From positions 1 to 64,000 of IMG/VR virus record IMGVR_UViG_3300010371_000002: DNA of 64,000 nt, one strand, 5' to 3'. The notes under the pieces were generated by a model, which had not been told where the DNA came from, made no database searches, and was given only the letters and a program-made list of their open reading frames with translations. Shown one piece after another: positions 7,234 through 14,685 of this stretch. This stretch comes from a virus. Both the position numbers and the translations under genes were made by a program. Position 1 is the stretch's first letter. Each line of letters opens with the position of its first letter.

Positions 7234-7656
7234 GTGGAAACAATAACAGTTAACCGGAAGGTTACGCTTGAGGTTTTCGAGTGCAACGGTTGCCATATCA
7301 TGTACGGCGTACCTGCCGGGTTCCTAGAGGACCGCCGCCGTACGGGAGACGTCTTCTACTGCCCGAACGGCTGTCAGCGCGTGTACCGTGAGACTGAGGC
7401 CGACCGGTTGAAAGCTGAGCTTGCCAAGCAGGCGCAGCGACTTGAGCAAGCCGAGACCATTGCGGGAGAATATCGGGAGCGTGCTCGTAGCGCGGAGAGG
7501 CGCTTGACGGCTAATCGCGGCGTTATTACGAGGCTGAAGAATCGGGCGGCGAATGGGGTGTGTCCGTGCTGCAACCGTTCGTTTGAGGACTTGAGGCGGC
7601 ATATGACGACGAAGCATCCTGATTTTAAGAACGCTGAATTGACCGAGGCTGAGTAA
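7234..7656 (+). CDS. Phage zinc-finger protein with coiled coil (C-terminal C2H2-like)
   Basis: 140 residues, GTG start behind a purine-rich site. Domains in order: CxxC...CxxxC zinc ribbon (about 14-48), a charged coiled-coil (about 50-100), and a C-terminal finger C-P-C-C-N-R-S-F-x(5)-R-H-M-x3-H. This composite is frequent in phage early regions and may bind nucleic acid; its role is not established. Confidence 0.65.
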   Translation: METITVNRKVTLEVFECNGCHIMYGVPAGFLEDRRRTGDVFYCPNGCQRVYRETEADRLKAELAKQAQRLEQAETIAGEYRERARSAERRLTANRGVITRLKNRAANGVCPCCNRSFEDLRRHMTTKHPDFKNAELTEAE

Positions 7657-7669
7657 TAGGAGAGACGTA

Positions 7670-7873
7670 GTGTTCGCAAATCTAGTCAAATGCGCAAATC
7701 CGCTCTGTGACCGTATGGTGCCAGAGGGAACACTCTATTGCTGTGGCTCGTGTATCTATGCGCACGAAAGGAATTATGAGATCCATGAAGATGGAGTCTT
7801 GGCGCATGCGGATGGCTGCAATGAACGGGATAAGGCACGGCGGGAAGCGTATCCATATTTGTACAAGAAGTAA
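7670..7873 (+). CDS. Cysteine-rich small zinc-binding protein
   Basis: 67 residues, GTG start with GGAGAG about eight bases before. The cysteine pattern C-x4-C, C-C-x2-C fits one treble-clef or ribbon-type zinc site, followed by an H/D/E-rich helix. Function unknown. Five genes in this operon carry such cysteine clusters. Confidence 0.5.
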   Translation: MFANLVKCANPLCDRMVPEGTLYCCGSCIYAHERNYEIHEDGVLAHADGCNERDKARREAYPYLYKK

Positions 7874-7885
7874 GGAGAGGCAGTA

Positions 7886-8080
7886 GTGCCATCAAACGAA
7901 CAGCTTTATTTCGACGTGCTTAAGCGCATCAGTAGGGGCTACCAGACGCCCGACCAACTGCGCAAGAACGCCGAGAAGGACTATGGGATCGAATACGATG
8001 AGGCGCTTGAGATGGCCTACGAGAACATCCAGGCGGAAGCTGCGGGAGCGATAAAGGGGAAGCGGAGGCCGAAGGAATGA
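7886..8080 (+). CDS. Hypothetical helical protein
   Basis: 64 residues, GTG start with AAGGAGAG upstream. Helical, with Y-Q-T-P-D-Q-L-R-K-N-A suggestive of a small winged-helix or phage regulatory fold, but without a diagnostic motif. ATGA overlap with the next gene. Confidence 0.5.
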   Translation: MPSNEQLYFDVLKRISRGYQTPDQLRKNAEKDYGIEYDEALEMAYENIQAEAAGAIKGKRRPKE

Positions 8081-8301
8081 TTATAGATGAGAACAATCCG
8101 CCGCCGTTCCGGGCCGCAGGTTCCGATCACTGGGAGCGCGGCCTTGATCCATGGCACGCGAGCGCCTTCGTTGGGACGCCAGCCGAAGGGCGGTTTGAGG
8201 ATACCGGGCCGAGAAGGGCAGGATGGGCCGCGATAGATTGGTGCGGTAATGAAATCGGGTGGATTGCAGACGGGACGGAATATGGAGAAGAGGGCAAATG
8301 A
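8077..8301 (+). CDS. Hypothetical W/G-rich protein
   Basis: 74 residues, coupled to both neighbours by four-base overlaps. Tryptophan- and glycine-rich, probably beta structure, acidic C-terminus. It recalls the DPQPP pair in composition but does not align with it clearly. Unknown function. Confidence 0.5.
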   Translation: MIIDENNPPPFRAAGSDHWERGLDPWHASAFVGTPAEGRFEDTGPRRAGWAAIDWCGNEIGWIADGTEYGEEGK

Positions 8302-8729
8302 CACGAGAAGAACTTGCGGCGAAATTGAATGGCCGTGAATATGGCGAAGAGATGACAAAAGAAGAGGGGGCAGAAGCCAAGCGGAACGGCGTGGTGGTCG
8401 TCTACGGTGCTTCAGATGACCTGATGGAGTTTCGCGGCGCGATTTACGACGAAGCCGGCGCGTACAATGGACGGGCTGTCTTGCTTGACTGCAATGGCAT
8501 CCTGCCGTCATGGGATGATGCTATTAATGGGGGTGAGTCAGGTGCGGCGGAATATCTCCGGCGTAAGCCCTTGTGCAAGGTCATCGAAGCCGTGTGGACG
8601 GATGGCGTAGACGATCCCTTGCCGCCGTGGAGCTATAAGACTGATATTGCACATTCGACATTCGATATTATGGAGGACGGCGAGGTTTATTGCCGTGGGA
8701 TCGTATTCGAATTAGTTGACTTGCTTTAG
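8298..8729 (+). CDS. Conserved phage hypothetical protein (V-V-V-V-Y-G-A-S-D-D-L-M-E-F-R-G type)
   Basis: 143 residues from the ATG at 8298 (ATGA overlap). An N-terminal helix L-A-A-K-L-N-G-R-E-Y is followed by V-V-V-V-Y-G-A-S-D-D-L-M-E-F-R-G-A-I, a sequence I recognise as widespread in phage and prophage genomes without an assigned function. It is followed at 8740 by a hairpin that ends this part of the operon. Confidence 0.65.
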   Translation: MTREELAAKLNGREYGEEMTKEEGAEAKRNGVVVVYGASDDLMEFRGAIYDEAGAYNGRAVLLDCNGILPSWDDAINGGESGAAEYLRRKPLCKVIEAVWTDGVDDPLPPWSYKTDIAHSTFDIMEDGEVYCRGIVFELVDLL

Positions 8730-8739
8730 AGTGGAAGGA

Positions 8740-8769
8740 GGCGCGGCAGAACTCGACATTCGCCGCGCC
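8740..8769 (+). terminator. GC-rich hairpin after the first part of the early operon
   Basis: Perfect 8-bp stem GGCGCGGC (8740-8747) with GCCGCGCC (8762-8769) around a 14-base loop, 11 bases after the stop at 8729. No T-run follows, so termination may be partial or factor-dependent. Confidence 0.5.
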
Positions 8770-8807
8770 CCTGTTAGGACTAAGGCGTAATCACACCCAC
8801 CATAGCC

Positions 8808-9165
8808 ATTATACCACGAGCGAGGAGGTGATGTGGAATGGATGACAACCGCGAGATTGCTGGGTTCATCGAAGATAATAACCGAATCCAGCGTAACCGT
8901 GAACGTCAACGTCAGTAAGAAGGCGCGATGGACTTTATATTCGCCGTGCCTTCCCTGTTGCGTTTGTGATCGCCCGTCTGCTGTGATGATTATACCGCAA
9001 TCAATCGCATCGGCCAGCCTCCCGATTCTCCAAATGGCATGACTGCATTCGGCCCCGTATAGCCGTTTTAGTTGTCACTGCAGCCGTCTTATTTTATTGA
9101 TCGTTCTTTTAAACGACGATGCGAGTCTGGATTGGTGCCCACGGGAGATTATACCACGGGCGAGG
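8808..9165. repeat. Repeated leader element ATTATACC(A/G)C, three copies
   Basis: The 18-base block at 8808-8825 recurs with one change at 9148-9165, and a shorter copy (ATTATACCGC) lies at 8989-8998. Both long copies stand about 30 bases before a start codon. Read on the minus strand each contains (G)TGGTATAAT or GCGGTATAAT, an extended -10 box identical to that of the rightward early promoter. The gap (8730-9180) therefore holds either conserved leaders or leftward, antisense promoters. Confidence 0.5.
8838..8918 (+). CDS. Possible 26-residue peptide
   Basis: A 26-codon frame with an excellent ribosome-binding site (GAGGAGGTGATG) directly upstream. The product is helical, begins M-D-D-N-R-E-I-A-G-F and ends in an Arg/Gln-rich tail. 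Another frame across the same bases gives a longer but less protein-like product. Existence rests on the start region only. Confidence 0.35.
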   Translation: MDDNREIAGFIEDNNRIQRNRERQRQ

Positions 9166-9180
9166 CGCAGGAGAGAAACT

Positions 9181-9429
9181 ATGTCCGATCAGCAGAATAT
9201 ATTAGGGGCAATTGCCGCCATGGATAACCGCGACTATATCACGCCGGAGGATGTCAACATCGCACTCAAAGACAATCCTGCGGACATCGTGCGGCTGCAC
9301 ACCTTGCATGTGCTCGGGAAACAGGCTGGCATTGGAGCGGAAGATCCTGGGTTATGCGCTTTTGTTGCTTGGGTCGGGGTTTATGAGCCGGAGGTTGATG
9401 AAGAAGAGACAGGGAGCAACGATGATTAG
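9181..9429 (+). CDS. Hypothetical protein
   Basis: 82 residues from the ATG at 9181, preceded by CAGGAGAGAAAC. Helical, acidic C-terminus. Follows the repeated leader element. No family recognised. Confidence 0.55.
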   Translation: MSDQQNILGAIAAMDNRDYITPEDVNIALKDNPADIVRLHTLHVLGKQAGIGAEDPGLCAFVAWVGVYEPEVDEEETGSNDD

Positions 9430-9604
9430 TCCAATGCAACTATTGATAGTGTTCGTGATTCTTGTCGGGATCGGGTTTCTATCAATGCCGATGCTTACCA
9501 ACCAACTCGACGGTGTAAGTTGGTTTATGGGGTTCTTGCTCGCCGGATGCTGTTGGGTCGCCGCCTACACGATCTACTGGTTCGATGTGAAAATGAACGG
9601 ATGA
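9422..9604 (+). CDS. Small membrane protein, two predicted segments
   Basis: 60 residues, ATG eight bases inside the previous gene. Two hydrophobic segments: L-L-I-V-F-V-I-L-V-G-I-G-F-L and W-F-M-G-F-L-L-A-G-C-C-W-V-A-A-Y. An early phage inner-membrane protein; such proteins often alter host membrane functions or superinfection, but nothing here shows which. Confidence 0.6.
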   Translation: MISPMQLLIVFVILVGIGFLSMPMLTNQLDGVSWFMGFLLAGCCWVAAYTIYWFDVKMNG

Positions 9605-9607
9605 ATC

Positions 9608-9799
9608 ATGAGAGTTTCAGAGCTTATTGAAATCTTGGCAAAATGCCCTGCTGACCAAAAAATCGTTGTTCTGGATCAGGGATTCTTAAAAGAGATCCGG
9701 GCTATCGTGCAATACAATGCCGATAACCCCATTGGCGAGAACGATGAAGTTATTGCCATTGAGTTTCAGAAGGCACACAAGAAGCCAACCGCAAATTGA
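9608..9799 (+). CDS. Conserved phage hypothetical protein (V-S-E-L-I-E-I-L type)
   Basis: 63 residues. M-R-V-S-E-L-I-E-I-L-A-K-C-P-A-D-Q-K-I-V-V is the start of a short family seen in many phage genomes (usually followed by a beta-strand region as here). Function unknown. Four bases after the preceding stop. Confidence 0.6.
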   Translation: MRVSELIEILAKCPADQKIVVLDQGFLKEIRAIVQYNADNPIGENDEVIAIEFQKAHKKPTAN

Positions 9800-9812
9800 A
9801 GGAGAAATTATT

Positions 9813-10262
9813 GTGATGACGGCTGAACCACAAACACCACAGCAGGAATTACAAAACCGAATCGAAGGTCTGCGGGATGATTTTATCAGGGATTGTGAGA
9901 GGAAGCTCTCATCGTTGAAGAGTGTCACCGTAGACCACGAGATCATCGAAGAAATCGGCAGTATAAGCCGCGAGATTGAGGAAACAATCTATAAGATCGA
10001 GCGCCAAATGGAGATCCGAGATGGGGTTTCGGAGTATTCCCATATGATCGGATCGCAACTCTCATATGCGGTGAAATGCGGGGATTCAGACCGAATTCGA
10101 AAGCTCATCGCTCAGCCAGCCGCCATTGGGAACTGGGCGTGGGCAGAGATTGTTGCGGAGGTCGATCGCACTGGGGATCGGAGCGGTTTGGAGTTGTTAT
10201 CTCCCAATGCGCGGTCAATCGCGAACAATATTCTCGTGGCGCTTGGGCATTGTCCACAATGA
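9813..10262 (+). CDS. Hypothetical coiled-coil protein, last gene of rightward operon
   Basis: 149 residues, GTG start eight bases after AGGAG (an ATG follows immediately). N-terminal half is a coiled coil; the C-terminal half resembles a small helical repeat (G-D-S-D-R-I-R-K-L-I, ankyrin-like spacing). Followed by a strong hairpin at 10274. Function unknown. Confidence 0.55.
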   Translation: MMTAEPQTPQQELQNRIEGLRDDFIRDCERKLSSLKSVTVDHEIIEEIGSISREIEETIYKIERQMEIRDGVSEYSHMIGSQLSYAVKCGDSDRIRKLIAQPAAIGNWAWAEIVAEVDRTGDRSGLELLSPNARSIANNILVALGHCPQ

Positions 10263-10273
10263 TTGGGCAATAG

Positions 10274-10302
10274 GGCGCGACGGGTATTGAACCTGTCGCG
10301 CC
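10274..10302. terminator. Bidirectional hairpin between convergent operons
   Basis: Arms 10274-10285 and 10291-10302 form a 12-bp stem with one G-T pair and a 5-base loop, located between the ends of the rightward operon (10262) and the leftward endolysin gene (10347). No long T-tail on either side, but position and stability make a terminator likely. Confidence 0.65.
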
Positions 10303-10346
10303 TCTGGTTATAGGGATAGTTGGCGTCCATCGGGATTGTACCGTTG

Positions 10347-10952
10347 TCAAGACGAAATCTGCCACGTGATTCCGGTGTCCTGAACGGTGTCCCAATCCAC
10401 GTCAATCCCATGCCATTTCCCGACGCTGCCCTGCACCACGTCCGCATCCGGCTTCCAGTCAGCCCACCCCGGGAAACCTTTCGACTGACTGAGCCATCCG
10501 GCGTCATGGATCAGGCCGAGTTCGCTCAATCGCCGGAGGACCGCGCCCGAACCGTAGGCGCTCGCCAAGTACCCGCCAGCCTTCACGTCGCTATGCACGA
10601 TGGTTGCGTACCGGACAGCGACATCCACAGAGATATCGCCGTCATAGGCAAAGACGATCAGGGAGCCTTTTGGCTGCCCAATACTTGATGCTTTCGCGAC
10701 CGCGCCTCCTGCATCGAAATGCGCGGCCTCGTTGGTGAAATAGCTGTCCTGGTTCGGATAGCCGTTTTCCCAGATCGTCGCCACGCGAATTCCGGCCTTC
10801 GAGAGCGCAAGCGCCTCGGCATGGGTCAGCGGAACCTTGAAGCCGCTGCTGTGGAAGATGTATCGCAGAACGGCGCCGAATCCCTCGGATTTGAGTTGGG
10901 CGATATGCGGTGTAGAATCGATGTAACAGTCGAGTGCCTTGATGCTGGTCAT
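10347..10952 (-). CDS. Putative endolysin, DUF1906 glycoside-hydrolase-like
   Basis: 201 residues from the ATG at 10952 with AGGAG upstream; the longer frame runs back through the hairpin region. It begins A-L-D-C-Y-I-D-S-T and continues G-F-G-A-V-L-R-Y-I-F, then L-I-V-F-A-Y-D-G-D and ends G-I-D-V-D-W-D-T-V. This is the order of the TIM-barrel-like DUF1906/Rv2525c domain, which phages and actinobacteria use in cell-wall hydrolases. Catalytic residues are probably the acidic ones at strand ends. It would cleave peptidoglycan once the holin opens the membrane. It is the most downstream gene of the lysis and accessory block. Confidence 0.7.
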   Translation of the reverse strand: MTSIKALDCYIDSTPHIAQLKSEGFGAVLRYIFHSSGFKVPLTHAEALALSKAGIRVATIWENGYPNQDSYFTNEAAHFDAGGAVAKASSIGQPKGSLIVFAYDGDISVDVAVRYATIVHSDVKAGGYLASAYGSGAVLRRLSELGLIHDAGWLSQSKGFPGWADWKPDADVVQGSVGKWHGIDVDWDTVQDTGITWQISS

Positions 10953-11020
10953 GGGGAGTCTCCTGACATGGAAAAGGGCCGCGCACTGGCGACCCGTAGA
11001 AAGCAGAATGATTTGAAAAT

Positions 11021-11057
11021 GCCAGTGAATGTATAGGTGTCCGATACATTCACTGGC
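11021..11057. repeat. Perfect 14-bp inverted repeat in divergent intergenic region
   Basis: Arms 11021-11034 and 11044-11057 are exact complements around a 9-base loop, between the divergent endolysin gene and the gene at 11099. On the minus strand ATTTTC follows, so it could act as a terminator or attenuator for the endolysin. On the same strand TTGCCA and TATACA with an 18-base gap overlap it, so a promoter/operator role is also possible. Confidence 0.55.
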
Positions 11058-11098
11058 AAACATTCTTGAACTTGATGTGGTGATGGAGAACTATTTCA

Positions 11099-11701
11099 AT
11101 GAGAAAGCTATGTGCGGCGTGCCATGAGGCGCGAGTAGAACTCGGCTGCACGGAGCAGCACGATTTTGGAACTTACGTCATGCACTGCGATGGTTGCGGG
11201 AAATGCGTTCCGGTTAGCTACTGCTCTTTCGAATTGCTGAGCGAGAAGATATCCCGGGAACTCCGGGAAGCTGCAGGGATGAAGATCGTCAACGAAGCGA
11301 TCCTGAAATGTGGCGAGGTTCAGGCGATGCTGGACCGGTTGGGTGAGAACATAAGAGTATCGAGCGCGAAGATGAGCCTGGGACAAACGCTTCATTCCCT
11401 GCGTGTTCTCCGGGATGGCGTTGACCCGAATATGCGGTTCAAGCCGCCGGTCACGGAAATTCGCGGGGACGATCTTGGGCGCGTCATCGCAAATGCACGA
11501 GGCCGCAGGAGTGTATGGACGAAATCCAAGGGCATGGTCCGCACAGACCACCAATGCATGGGGTGCGGCAAGGCCATTCGCAAAGGGATCCCCGTTTATC
11601 GATCCGTGACGCATGGAATCCCTGTGGAGTGGGTTCTGTGCGAGGAGTGTTGCGAATCTCCGAAGGGAGTTTCATTAGACCGGCCGCCGCTCGGACTTTA
11701 A
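11099..11701 (+). CDS. Double zinc-ribbon hypothetical protein
   Basis: 200 residues. Two cysteine-rich ends: C-A-A-C ... C-D-G-C (about residues 5-34) and C-M-G-C ... C-E-E-C-C (about residues 152-184), joined by a helical middle. An isolated + strand gene between two leftward blocks. It may be a DNA- or protein-binding regulator; no family recognised. Confidence 0.55.
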   Translation: MRKLCAACHEARVELGCTEQHDFGTYVMHCDGCGKCVPVSYCSFELLSEKISRELREAAGMKIVNEAILKCGEVQAMLDRLGENIRVSSAKMSLGQTLHSLRVLRDGVDPNMRFKPPVTEIRGDDLGRVIANARGRRSVWTKSKGMVRTDHQCMGCGKAIRKGIPVYRSVTHGIPVEWVLCEECCESPKGVSLDRPPLGL

Positions 11702-11729
11702 GCACTGAATGTAAAGTCCGACTTTACAT
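11692..11729. terminator. Overlapping alternative hairpins between convergent genes
   Basis: Two mutually exclusive stems: 11692-11700 with 11712-11720 (9 bp), and 11709-11718 with 11720-11729 (10 bp around a single base). They cover the 3' ends of the convergent genes at 11701 and 11724, so they probably serve as a bidirectional terminator. Confidence 0.6.
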
Positions 11730-13238
11730 CGAAGCGGGAATATGATCTGGCGGCATGTTGAAGACGGCGGTACCGACAAGTCCGGTCTCGCCGCTCCACA
11801 CATAGGCTTCAGCGGACCGGACAGCCCCGACGTACCCCGACCGCGCGTGCCAAGCGTCAGGAGGACACAGAGAAGGCAGAACCCGTACTCTGAACCCTGC
11901 CACATCCTCGGCACTTAACCTATGAAAATGTCCGATGTGACATTCCCTCCAGTGTGCAGCAGCCCACATTTGGGGACGTTCGGCGGCGGCGATATTGGCA
12001 AGCTTGCTGTGCGGCTTCTCTTCCTTGCCATGAGTAAAGACCAGCAGCGTCTTCCCAAAAGCGTAATATTTGCGGGGAAAGGGTTCATTGTCGATCGCCA
12101 CATCATCGGCGTGCCGGAAGTGGGCTTTCAAGACCTCGCCAAGCGTCCAGGCGCTCAGATAGTCGTGATTACCCCGTACCACAACAACATCCACGGACGC
12201 CCGTAACCGAAGCTGCTCCACACCCCACACCAGCATCTCAAACGCCTCCACGAACGCCTTCTCATACCGCGTATCAACGTCTTGAGGCGTACCATGTGCC
12301 GTGTGTCCGGCAGAATCGTCTGCGTTTAGCAAATCGTTTCCCACAACGAAGAGAATTCGCGCCAACGGATAAACTGCCGTCTTTGCGAGCAGATCCAATA
12401 ATGCACGCTTGAAGGTGTCCACGGCGATGCGGCAGTCATAGTTCGCGCCGGTCTCGGGTGCCCATGAGAGTTTCCGCAAATGGACGTCCGGGATGGAGAT
12501 TTCCAGCAGGCAACCTTCGCCCTCATAGGATGGTTTGAGCGCCAATCTGGGATATCTTGGGGCATGTTCCCCTGCGCGCTCGATAATCCCCTCAATAGCA
12601 CGCCGAATACACTGTGCCTCCCTGTTCGCCACAAGCTCTGCAGACACACTGTAGAGCTGTCTGAGAATGGGAGTGGTGTCTTTTAGCTTCCACCCTTCCT
12701 CTGTGCTTCCTTCGGGGCGTGGGGCAATCGCCATCTGCCAGGCTTTACACTTCCATCGTTTGACGGTCCAATCGACCGGATCAGCCCCGCACACCTCAAG
12801 CAGTTCCTCCAGGGTTTTGACTTCCCGGTCCACAGTCCGGGTCGCCCGCCATGTCTCCCCCGAATACTCATCCTCCGACACAGGAATCTCTTTGCCCAAG
12901 GATGCTTTATGTGGGGATTCCTTTGGGGGTACGGTGTCTGGAATTCTCACCGGGGTTTCTCTTGGTTCAGCGCCTTTGATGGCGGCCTCTCTGCCCCACC
13001 GACTGCGCCACTCACGGGCGGCTGGCGGGAGCTCGTCAGCCCGGTATGGATAATCCTCCACGATGCCGCCCGCATCCAGGATATGTTCGGCCTTCATCTT
13101 CCAGTGCGAGAGGGTCTGGGAATGGACACCCGCGACTTCGACCCATTCACTGCGGCTACTGTTATCCCAGAGTCCGCGGGCGAGGTAATCCAGGAACGCC
13201 CGAAAGAGAGGGCGTTTTTCCAAAGGTGGTGTCGGCAT
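11724..13238 (-). CDS. HTH plus calcineurin-like metallophosphoesterase
   Basis: 504 residues. The N-terminus (S-E-W-V-E-V-A-G-V-H-S-Q-T-L-S-H-W) is a terminase-small-subunit-like or resolvase-like helix-turn-helix. From about residue 245 the metallophosphoesterase motifs follow in order: I-P-D-V-H-L, V-V-G-N-D-L-L-N, V-R-G-N-H-D-Y, F-T-H-G-K and H-I-G-H-F-H, giving the metal ligands Asp, His, Asp, Asn and His. The substrate is unknown: a nucleic-acid or nucleotide phosphodiester. Phages carry close relatives as free genes near accessory modules. Start at 13238 is by convention; GTG/ATG alternatives exist. Confidence 0.75.
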   Translation of the reverse strand: MPTPPLEKRPLFRAFLDYLARGLWDNSSRSEWVEVAGVHSQTLSHWKMKAEHILDAGGIVEDYPYRADELPPAAREWRSRWGREAAIKGAEPRETPVRIPDTVPPKESPHKASLGKEIPVSEDEYSGETWRATRTVDREVKTLEELLEVCGADPVDWTVKRWKCKAWQMAIAPRPEGSTEEGWKLKDTTPILRQLYSVSAELVANREAQCIRRAIEGIIERAGEHAPRYPRLALKPSYEGEGCLLEISIPDVHLRKLSWAPETGANYDCRIAVDTFKRALLDLLAKTAVYPLARILFVVGNDLLNADDSAGHTAHGTPQDVDTRYEKAFVEAFEMLVWGVEQLRLRASVDVVVVRGNHDYLSAWTLGEVLKAHFRHADDVAIDNEPFPRKYYAFGKTLLVFTHGKEEKPHSKLANIAAAERPQMWAAAHWRECHIGHFHRLSAEDVAGFRVRVLPSLCPPDAWHARSGYVGAVRSAEAYVWSGETGLVGTAVFNMPPDHIPASM

Positions 13239-13277
13239 GTCGTACTCCGATCTAGTGTCGGCCGTTGGGATTCGGCT

Positions 13278-13940
13278 CTATTCCGATTTCGGGTCGTATT
13301 GCGTGCACATGTGGGCGCATTCAAAGTAACCCGCTCCATCAGTAAAGCTGTCCCGCAGTGAAGGAGTTTTCACAGCCCGAGTTGCTTTCAGCCCGGTCAT
13401 CATGAGACACGCGACACTCGGGTCAATATCGGGAATGGGTGCGGTCAGGATGCCCGGGTGATGGTTCTCAAGCCAGTGAGTGAGCAGGGCGGCCCAGATG
13501 CGACCGTTGCAGGCATAGTCTTCGGCAGGATGCCCGTAGGCAGTTCCCCGATTCCCATGAACCAACCCCTGTGCCTCCTGCAAGATTGATTCACAGGGTT
13601 CAGGAGTGTCCTTGATCGGTTCCAGTCTTTCGGCATCTACCAACGGCATATCGAGAGCGCGGGCGACATAGACTTCGATTTGAGCGCCTTTGCTGTTTCG
13701 CCAACCGGGAAGCAGGGCCACCACGTCGGCTTGTACGAGCATCCTGAGTGCCTTACGCATGTAGTAACCCCAGGATTGAGCAGTACTCCCGCCATCCGTC
13801 TCCGCAGGGTTCAAGACATGGAATCCCTCGTGCCGGAGTTTGGCCGCCGTAGAATTGAAGGCGTCGAAATTATAATTCGGCAATCCGGTCATGGGGCCTG
13901 CAATGTAGATGGTCTGGTCATCGGCAGGGTTCAGGGGCAT
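13278..13940 (-). CDS. DUF4406 (deoxyribosyltransferase-like) fused to DUF6378-like domain
   Basis: 220 residues from the ATG at 13940 (GAGGTG upstream). N-terminal half: I-Y-I-A-G-P-M-T-G-L-P-N-Y-N-F, then V-L-N-P-A-E, and a late G-A-Q-I-E-V-Y-V-A helix, the pattern of DUF4406, related to nucleoside 2-deoxyribosyltransferases. C-terminal half: H-G-N-R-G-T-A-Y-G-H-P ... M-M-T-G-L-K-A-T-R ... D-G-A-G-Y, as in DUF6378. A role in nucleotide or modified-base metabolism is likely but unproven. Confidence 0.75.
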   Translation of the reverse strand: MPLNPADDQTIYIAGPMTGLPNYNFDAFNSTAAKLRHEGFHVLNPAETDGGSTAQSWGYYMRKALRMLVQADVVALLPGWRNSKGAQIEVYVARALDMPLVDAERLEPIKDTPEPCESILQEAQGLVHGNRGTAYGHPAEDYACNGRIWAALLTHWLENHHPGILTAPIPDIDPSVACLMMTGLKATRAVKTPSLRDSFTDGAGYFECAHMCTQYDPKSE

Positions 13941-13982
13941 ACGGCACCTCAAAAGGCAGGATGGAGCATCAAAAAAGGCGGG

Positions 13983-14123
13983 TCAATAGCCGGAAAGGTC
14001 GGTATGGGCGGCATCACCGACAATCGCGGGAAACAGGATTGCGGCGGCGAGCATCGTCGCCGCGAGAATGAGCAAGAGTTGGTATAGAAGGAGGCCACGT
14101 TGCCGCCGGTGCTGATAACACAT
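13983..14123 (-). CDS. 46-residue single-pass membrane protein
   Basis: Starts at ATG 14123 with GGAG six bases upstream. Basic N-terminus (H-R-R-Q-R) followed by one membrane helix (L-L-L-I-L-A-A-T-M-L-A-A-A-I-L-F) and a short polar tail, giving N-in topology. It overlaps no neighbour. Possibly a lysis accessory or host-membrane effector; function unknown. Confidence 0.5.
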   Translation of the reverse strand: MCYQHRRQRGLLLYQLLLILAATMLAAAILFPAIVGDAAHTDLSGY

Positions 14124-14142
14124 GGCGGTCTCCGGTATAGGG

Positions 14143-14595
14143 TCAATCTTGTTTTGGATCGCGCTCCAGGGATTCGGCTCGGTAGACGCCCGCATAATCA
14201 GTGAGGCGCTTCGGGTCCGGCGTCAGCGGATCAAGAACGGTACCGTCTTTCAGTATGATAACGCGATGGCCGAATATGGACGTCGGGTTCACCATGATAG
14301 AGCAAAGATGCAGGTCTGCCCAGGGTGGCGGAGGCCATCCCGTGAACGGACACTCACCATCGCCATACCAGCGGAACTTCTCGCCTCCAGCCCAACGGAT
14401 CGCGGTCTGGAAACGGTAGCCGTTGGCGTTCAGGTATTCCTGCTCATCGTAGGCACTCACGGCGTTTCCGTCGAACTTGATCTCAGTGCGAACGACCGAA
14501 TATGGCTTGCCGGTCAACATGGCGAGACAAGCCACTATGCAGCCGAGAGGGTCTTCCTGCCCAACCCATCGGATCGATTCTGTTGTTACGGACAT
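14143..14595 (-). CDS. Papain/C39-like cysteine peptidase fold protein 1
   Basis: 150 residues with TAAGGAG upstream. Begins with the signature Q-E-D-P-L-G-C-I-V-A-C-L-A-M-L-T-G-K-P-Y, where the first Cys after G would be the nucleophile, and later has F-G-H-R-V-I-I-L-K-D-G-T-V-L-D-P, giving His and Asp of the triad. This is the layout of phage papain-like/C39-like proteins. Target unknown: a virion, host or toxin peptide. A second gene of the same type lies 90 bases upstream. Confidence 0.65.
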   Translation of the reverse strand: MSVTTESIRWVGQEDPLGCIVACLAMLTGKPYSVVRTEIKFDGNAVSAYDEQEYLNANGYRFQTAIRWAGGEKFRWYGDGECPFTGWPPPPWADLHLCSIMVNPTSIFGHRVIILKDGTVLDPLTPDPKRLTDYAGVYRAESLERDPKQD

Positions 14596-14604
14596 TGCGA
14601 CTCC

Positions 14605-14685
14605 TTACGGCCGACGAAATGACCAGATAAGCGCGACGAACAACACACCAAACCCGAACCACGTAGCCGCAATGATTCCGTTCAT
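14605..14685 (-). CDS. 26-residue membrane mini-protein between two peptidase-like genes
   Basis: ATG overlaps the previous gene's stop by four bases (ATGA), and its own TAA runs straight into the GGAG of the next gene. The product is one membrane helix (I-I-A-A-T-W-F-G-F-G-V-L-F-V-A-L-I-W-S-F) with an Arg-Arg-Pro tail. The tight coupling on both sides makes it credible despite its size. Perhaps an anchor or a partner for the flanking peptidases. Confidence 0.55.
   Translation of the reverse strand: MNGIIAATWFGFGVLFVALIWSFRRP

Noticed and set aside
8833-9042. 69-codon frame in the early gap
   Set aside because: Competes with a shorter frame that has the better ribosome-binding site; the product is low in charge pattern and looks like a shadow.
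13949-14146. 65-codon minus frame
   Set aside because: Overlaps the membrane mini-gene at 13983-14123 in another frame; Pro/Ser/Cys-rich without hydrophobic pattern.
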